NCBI GenBank assembly: GCA_944387495.1
Contig: CALXFD010000016.1
Coordinates: forward strand, 1-46,164
Reading direction: 5' to 3'
Length of the DNA: 46,164 nucleotides
Origin: an uncultured Clostridia bacterium
GTDB taxonomy: Bacteria; Bacillota; Clostridia; TANB77; CAG-508
The notes below the pieces were generated by a model. That model saw only the letters and a list, made by a program, of their open reading frames with translations. It was not told the DNA's origin and searched no databases. Of this stretch, positions 41,918 through 46,164 are shown in pieces. The first letter of the stretch is position 1. The number at the start of each line of letters is the position of its first letter. Both the position numbers and the translations under genes were made by a program.

Positions 41918-44900
41918 ATGGAGAACATATTTGATGTAGATAAATTTAATATAATAGAAGATGAAGAAAATTATTACTTTTTCCGTGCTTTAAACATGGC
42001 AGACAATCAAGATTTAGAAACAGGAATAATATTAGATGAAGCAGGTAACTTTGAAAAAATAAGAACAGATAGAGAAAGATATGAAGAAAATTCAGAAAAT
42101 GGGACACCAAAATATAGTAAAGATGCTCAAATAAGTTTAGAGCAAGTATATGACCATATAAAGATGCATTACAGAAAAGATACAAATTGTATATCACTTT
42201 CAAGCAATGGTAATGTGTCTATTTCTTATGGAAGAGGATTTTACAAAGACAGATATGTAGTGGTAAAAGTGCCAAAGAAAGAATTAGGAGAAAAAGTTAT
42301 TAATGCTGGACAATACATGTTAGAAGAAATATCTAAAAAAGTAGATGAATATATATCTTCTATAAATAAAGATAGTAAAATTTTAGAAACACTAAATGAA
42401 ATAGATAATAGTAAAACAGCAGATGAAATAAAAAAAGTAATAGAAACAAGGTACAATGCCAAAGAACCATTAGACACAAGTAAAGCAAGACCAAGAAAAG
42501 GAATTAAATATAAAGCACCAGTTGCAAGAATAAGTAGTTATCAAGCGCTAAATGATGAACAGTCATTGGAGAAAAATAAGATAATTGCAAAACTAACTCT
42601 ACTTGAGAGAGTAGGAGGCATGGAACCAATAATTCCACATACTGCTAATAACAATTTATTAGTTCAAACAGTCGGAAATGCATTTTCATCACTAGAATTA
42701 GTCCATTATGGTGATATCCAAAAAGATGAGATAATAGATGTACAAAAAGAAATAGTAGATATTTTTGCTTTATTGCAACAAGTAGAAGGACAAGACAAAC
42801 AAGTAATTGAAGATTTAAAAAAAGAAGTAATTAGATTTGCAAATGAAGGTAAAAGTATAGAAATACCAGAAAACAGTACATTGTTAAATGAATATAGTGT
42901 AAGAGATAATATATCAATAGAAGAAATGTATGACTTAACAGATGGAAAAGTAGAATACGGACAAGCAAATTCTATTGTAAAAAATATGTTTTATTTATCA
43001 AAATCGCAGGCAAACGCAAAAGAACTTGCAAATCTATTAGGAAAAATAACTGGAAATAATCCAAAATATAAAGAAGTTATAGAATATATATCAAATAATG
43101 GATTTAGAATAGAACCAGAAATAATAACAAGACAAAGTAATAGAGGAATTAAGATTAGTGAGTCAGTTTCATTAGATTTAAAAGATGAAGAAATTAGATT
43201 GAAAGATAAAATACAAGAATTATCAAAAAAAGAACAAATAGAAATTATTGAGAATGGTGGATTATCAGATATAAAAAATATAATGAGTAATACATTTTCA
43301 AGAGCAAAAAGAAATGAAACAATAAAAAAAGAAGAATATTATGCAGAAGCCATATTCTCATTATATGACTGGCAAAAAATAGGAATAGAAGAATTTACAA
43401 TTGAAGAAAGAAATAATTTAATTGAAAGAATACAAAATGAATATTGTATAGAGTTGTACCAAAAGCTAGAAGAGCAAGGAATAGAAAGAAAAGATATTCC
43501 AACAATATTATTAAATATAGTAACAAGAAAAAATGACTTTGAAATTGAAGAAAATGATACACCAGAAACAATAAAAGAAAAAAGATTAAAACAGTATGAC
43601 AAAATTATATCAGAAAATATAGAATTTTTAAAAGAAAAAAGAACAAATGAAAATATATCAAGTTTAAGTCAAGAACTTTCAATTGAAAGGATAGAAAGAT
43701 TTTTAGGATATTATGATATAAAAGGAACAGGAATACAATTAAGACCATATCAACAAACAGCAGATGAAAAGACAGATGAAATATTGAAAGATAATAGATT
43801 TGCATCAGTAATATTACCAACAGGTGGAGGGAAAAGTTTTGTTACTATTTCACAATTATTAAAGCACCAAAATGAAGAAATACTATATTTAGCTCCTCAA
43901 AATGAAATATTAGAGCAAATGAAAGATTACATTATAAAATATGTACATGGGCCAGTAAATACGATTCGGAAGAAGTAAAGATGAAATAATAGCAGATGTA
44001 TTTCCAAATTTAAAATTTTCTACATATTCTGGATTACTTGCAAGAAATGGAAAGGACATTATAAATAAAGAATATGGATTTGTCGTATTGGACGAATTAC
44101 ATAGAACAGGTGCAAAAGAATGGGGAGATAGACTAAATACTTTAATAGATAATCAGCCAGAAACCACGAAAGTATTAGGAATAACAGCTACACCAAGAAG
44201 AGATGCAGATGGCATCAACATGGCAAATGAAATGGCTGAAAGACTAGGATATACAAATAAAGAAGCAGTAAGCGGAAAACACATTGCTATGAATATGAGC
44301 TTAACAAATGCAATAAGAATGGGGTTAGTTGTAAATCCTAAGTTAGTTAGTTGTGAATACAGTTTAAAGGAAGATGGAAGTTTAGATAAATTAAAAGATA
44401 AAATAGAACAAATAGAAGATATAGAAGAAAAAAATGAAAAGTTAACACAATATGAAATCCTAAGAAGAAATGTAGAAAATGCAGAAGGTATACCAGAAAT
44501 ATTACAAGAAAATGTGAAAAAAGGTGGAAAATATATAGTATTTTTACCAATTGTAGATGAACTAGAAGATGAAGATGGTAATGTAATTGGAAGAAAAAAA
44601 GGAAAAGATAAAATAAAAGAATATGAAAAACAAATAGCAGAATATTTTAAAGGCTCAGATATAACACCAAACTTTCACTCAATGCTTGGAGAATATGGAG
44701 ATAAAGAAAATGCTAAAAGATTAGAAGAATTCCAAAATAGCAATACAGAAGAAACAGAATTCATGTTAGTAATGAATAAAGCAAATGAAGGTTTACATTT
44801 AGATAAACTAGATGGAATAATATGGCTAAGACCACTTGACGAAAATTCTAGAATACTGTACTTACAACAATTAGGAAGAGTTATTTATTCAGAAGACCCA

Positions 44901-46164
44901 GATAATCCAACAAAAGATGAAGATAGACCAGTAGTAATAGATTTAGTAAATAATACTATAAAAGTAAATTGGGAAGATGAAATTACAGAACAAGATGATA
45001 TACAGATGTTAAATCTTATAATAGACTGGACAGAAAGGCATAATGGAACATTACCAAATATAAATAGTACTGATAAAGAAGAAACTGGATATGCAAAAAT
45101 ATTAAAAGAAATTCAAGATAAATATAAAGGATATTTAGAAAATGAATTTGATGGATTAAATGAAAAGCAAATAGAAGAAGTAAAAGAAATAATAAAACTA
45201 GGAGCTCAAATAGATTTGTGGCAGATGGAACTACCTGAAAAGATGCAACAAACAAGAAATGGAGAAAATAATGAAAGAAACCTTATGAATAAAAATTCAG
45301 GACCGTTTGGGGTTACTGGATTAATAAAAGATTTTGTGGAGTTAGAAGATAAAGCAAATGAAATTAATAAAATTGGCAAAAGTTTAAAAAATGCATTAGA
45401 GATAAAAGAATGGTGTGAAAAAACATATGGAGATAAAAAAATAAGGGACAGAAAATTACCAAAACACGGTGCAGAAGATGAATATGAAAATTCACTAGCC
45501 ACGAAGCTAGGAACTATAAGAAAAAAAATAAAGAAATATGAAGGAAGAGCAATAGAAGAGATAGAAGAAAAAGAAGATAAAAAATTAGTAGAAATAATAA
45601 GAAAACTAGATGAAGAATATGGTATAGAATCTAGTTTAAAAAATGCATTAGAGATAAAAGAATGGTGTGAAAAAACATATGGAGATAAAAAAATATGGGA
45701 CAGAAAATTACCAAACCAACTTTCAGAAGATAAATATGAAAAGTCACTAGCTAGGAAGCTAAATAAGATAAGAAGCAAAATAAAGAAATATAACGGAAAA
45801 GCAATAGAAGAGATAGAAGAAAAAGAAGATAGAAAATTAGTAGAAATAATAAGAAAACTAGATGAAGAATATGGTATAGGAGATAGTTTAAAAAATGCAT
45901 TAGAGATAAAAGAATGGTGTGAAAAAACATATGGAGATAAAAAAATAAGGGACAGAAAATTACCAAAATACGGTGCAGAGGATAAATATGAAAATTCACT
46001 AGCTACTAACCTAGGAAATATAAGAAGAAAAATAAAGAAATATAACGGAAAAGCAATAGAAGAGATAGAAGAAAAAGAAGATAGAAAATTAGTAGAAATA
46101 ATAAGAAAACTAGATGAAGAATATGGTATAGGAGATAGTTTGAAAAATGCATTAGAGATAAAAG
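41918..46164 (+). CDS. Very large SF2 helicase with N-terminal extension, needs a +1 frameshift; 3' end outside window
   Basis: Reading from ATG 41918 runs 686 codons to TAA 43976. The same protein continues without a break in the +1 frame from GGA 43968 to the window edge, about 1,415 residues in all. The join is at ATT-CGG-A (43964-43970). Residues 1-600 are an extension; YFFRALNM, NCISLSSNGNVSISYGRG and YVVVKVPKKEL look faintly like an ADP-ribosyltransferase-type fold. The helicase core follows: ILPTGGGKSFVTISQLL (motif I), VLDELHRTG (II), GITATPRR (III) and LQQLGRVIYSED (VI). The C-terminus has tandem 84-residue repeats. Without the shift, motifs II-VI are lost. The target and role are unknown; such proteins often belong to mobile or defence-related gene sets, but no partner is visible here. 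Confidence 0.85.
45381..46164 (+). repeat. Tandem 252-bp coding repeats (84 residues) in the helicase C-terminus
   Basis: The motif beginning SLKNALEIKEWCEKTYGD recurs with starts at 45381, 45633, 45885 and 46137, exactly 252 bases apart and in frame. Three full copies and the start of a fourth are visible. They are nearly identical at the DNA level, with clustered changes around the KLPKxGAED segment. Conserved parts are KIKKYxGxAIEEIEEKED and LVEIIRKLDEEYG. They resemble helicase-associated repeat domains in position. Confidence 0.93.

Overview
The window is about 46 kb of a very AT-rich genome from a Gram-positive Clostridia-type member of the Bacillota. The signs are GGAGG-like ribosome binding sites, strong TTGACA/TATAAT promoters, MutS2, a Spo0A-type DNA-binding domain, class B and D-like sortases, cohesin/dockerin modules and an A/T-ending codon bias. 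An uncultured gut Clostridia lineage is my best guess, but that is inference.

Layout. 1-260: end of an rRNA operon (23S 3' end, then 5S). 458-2206: a J-domain-like protein of unknown role and a flavin reductase. 2203-6030: the rpmG-secE-nusG-rplK-rplA-(L10 leader)-rplJ-rplL block, closed by a terminator and not followed by rpoB. 6110-10913: mtnN, an ord-like dehydrogenase, a 44-bp-armed palindrome, an orphan sortase, a holin-like membrane protein and a DUF421/DUF4363 pair. 11020-13407 (minus strand): a Lon-like AAA+ protease. 13586-13764: two identical tRNA-Gly genes. 13960-23882: surface cluster 1. 23873-24326: giant palindromic element A. 24407-29869: HD-domain gene, secD, secF, a small protein and mutS2. 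29870-30300: palindromic element B. 30362-33982: scpB, proS, asnS. 34166-40025: surface cluster 2. 40121-41625: rubredoxin, Nudix, P-loop kinase-like protein and a solo Spo0A-type DNA-binding domain. 41918-end: a very large SF2 helicase with 84-residue C-terminal repeats that runs off the window.

The most striking system is a pair of cell-surface cohesin/dockerin clusters whose cargo is not cellulolytic. Cluster 1 has two dockerin proteins (transglutaminase-like plus leucine-rich repeats; CAP domain), two cohesin-bearing wall proteins ending in SPxTGDIAV sorting signals, and a class B sortase. Cluster 2 has an LPKTG cohesin protein, a second sortase, a dockerin-bearing glucosaminidase and a membrane-anchored cohesin protein. 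Each cluster has its own cohesin and dockerin sequence type, suggesting two parallel, mutually specific wall-assembly sets.

Two other signals deserve attention. First, the only two in-frame CGG codons I could find in the window sit exactly where the HD-domain gene and the helicase need a +1 frameshift to stay open (both NTT CGG followed by a Gly codon in the new frame). This suggests that CGG is unassigned and acts as a +1 frameshift site, although single-base assembly insertions are an alternative. Second, elements A and B share a conserved core of about 140 nt, while their 118-156-bp stems differ between copies yet remain almost perfectly self-complementary within each copy.
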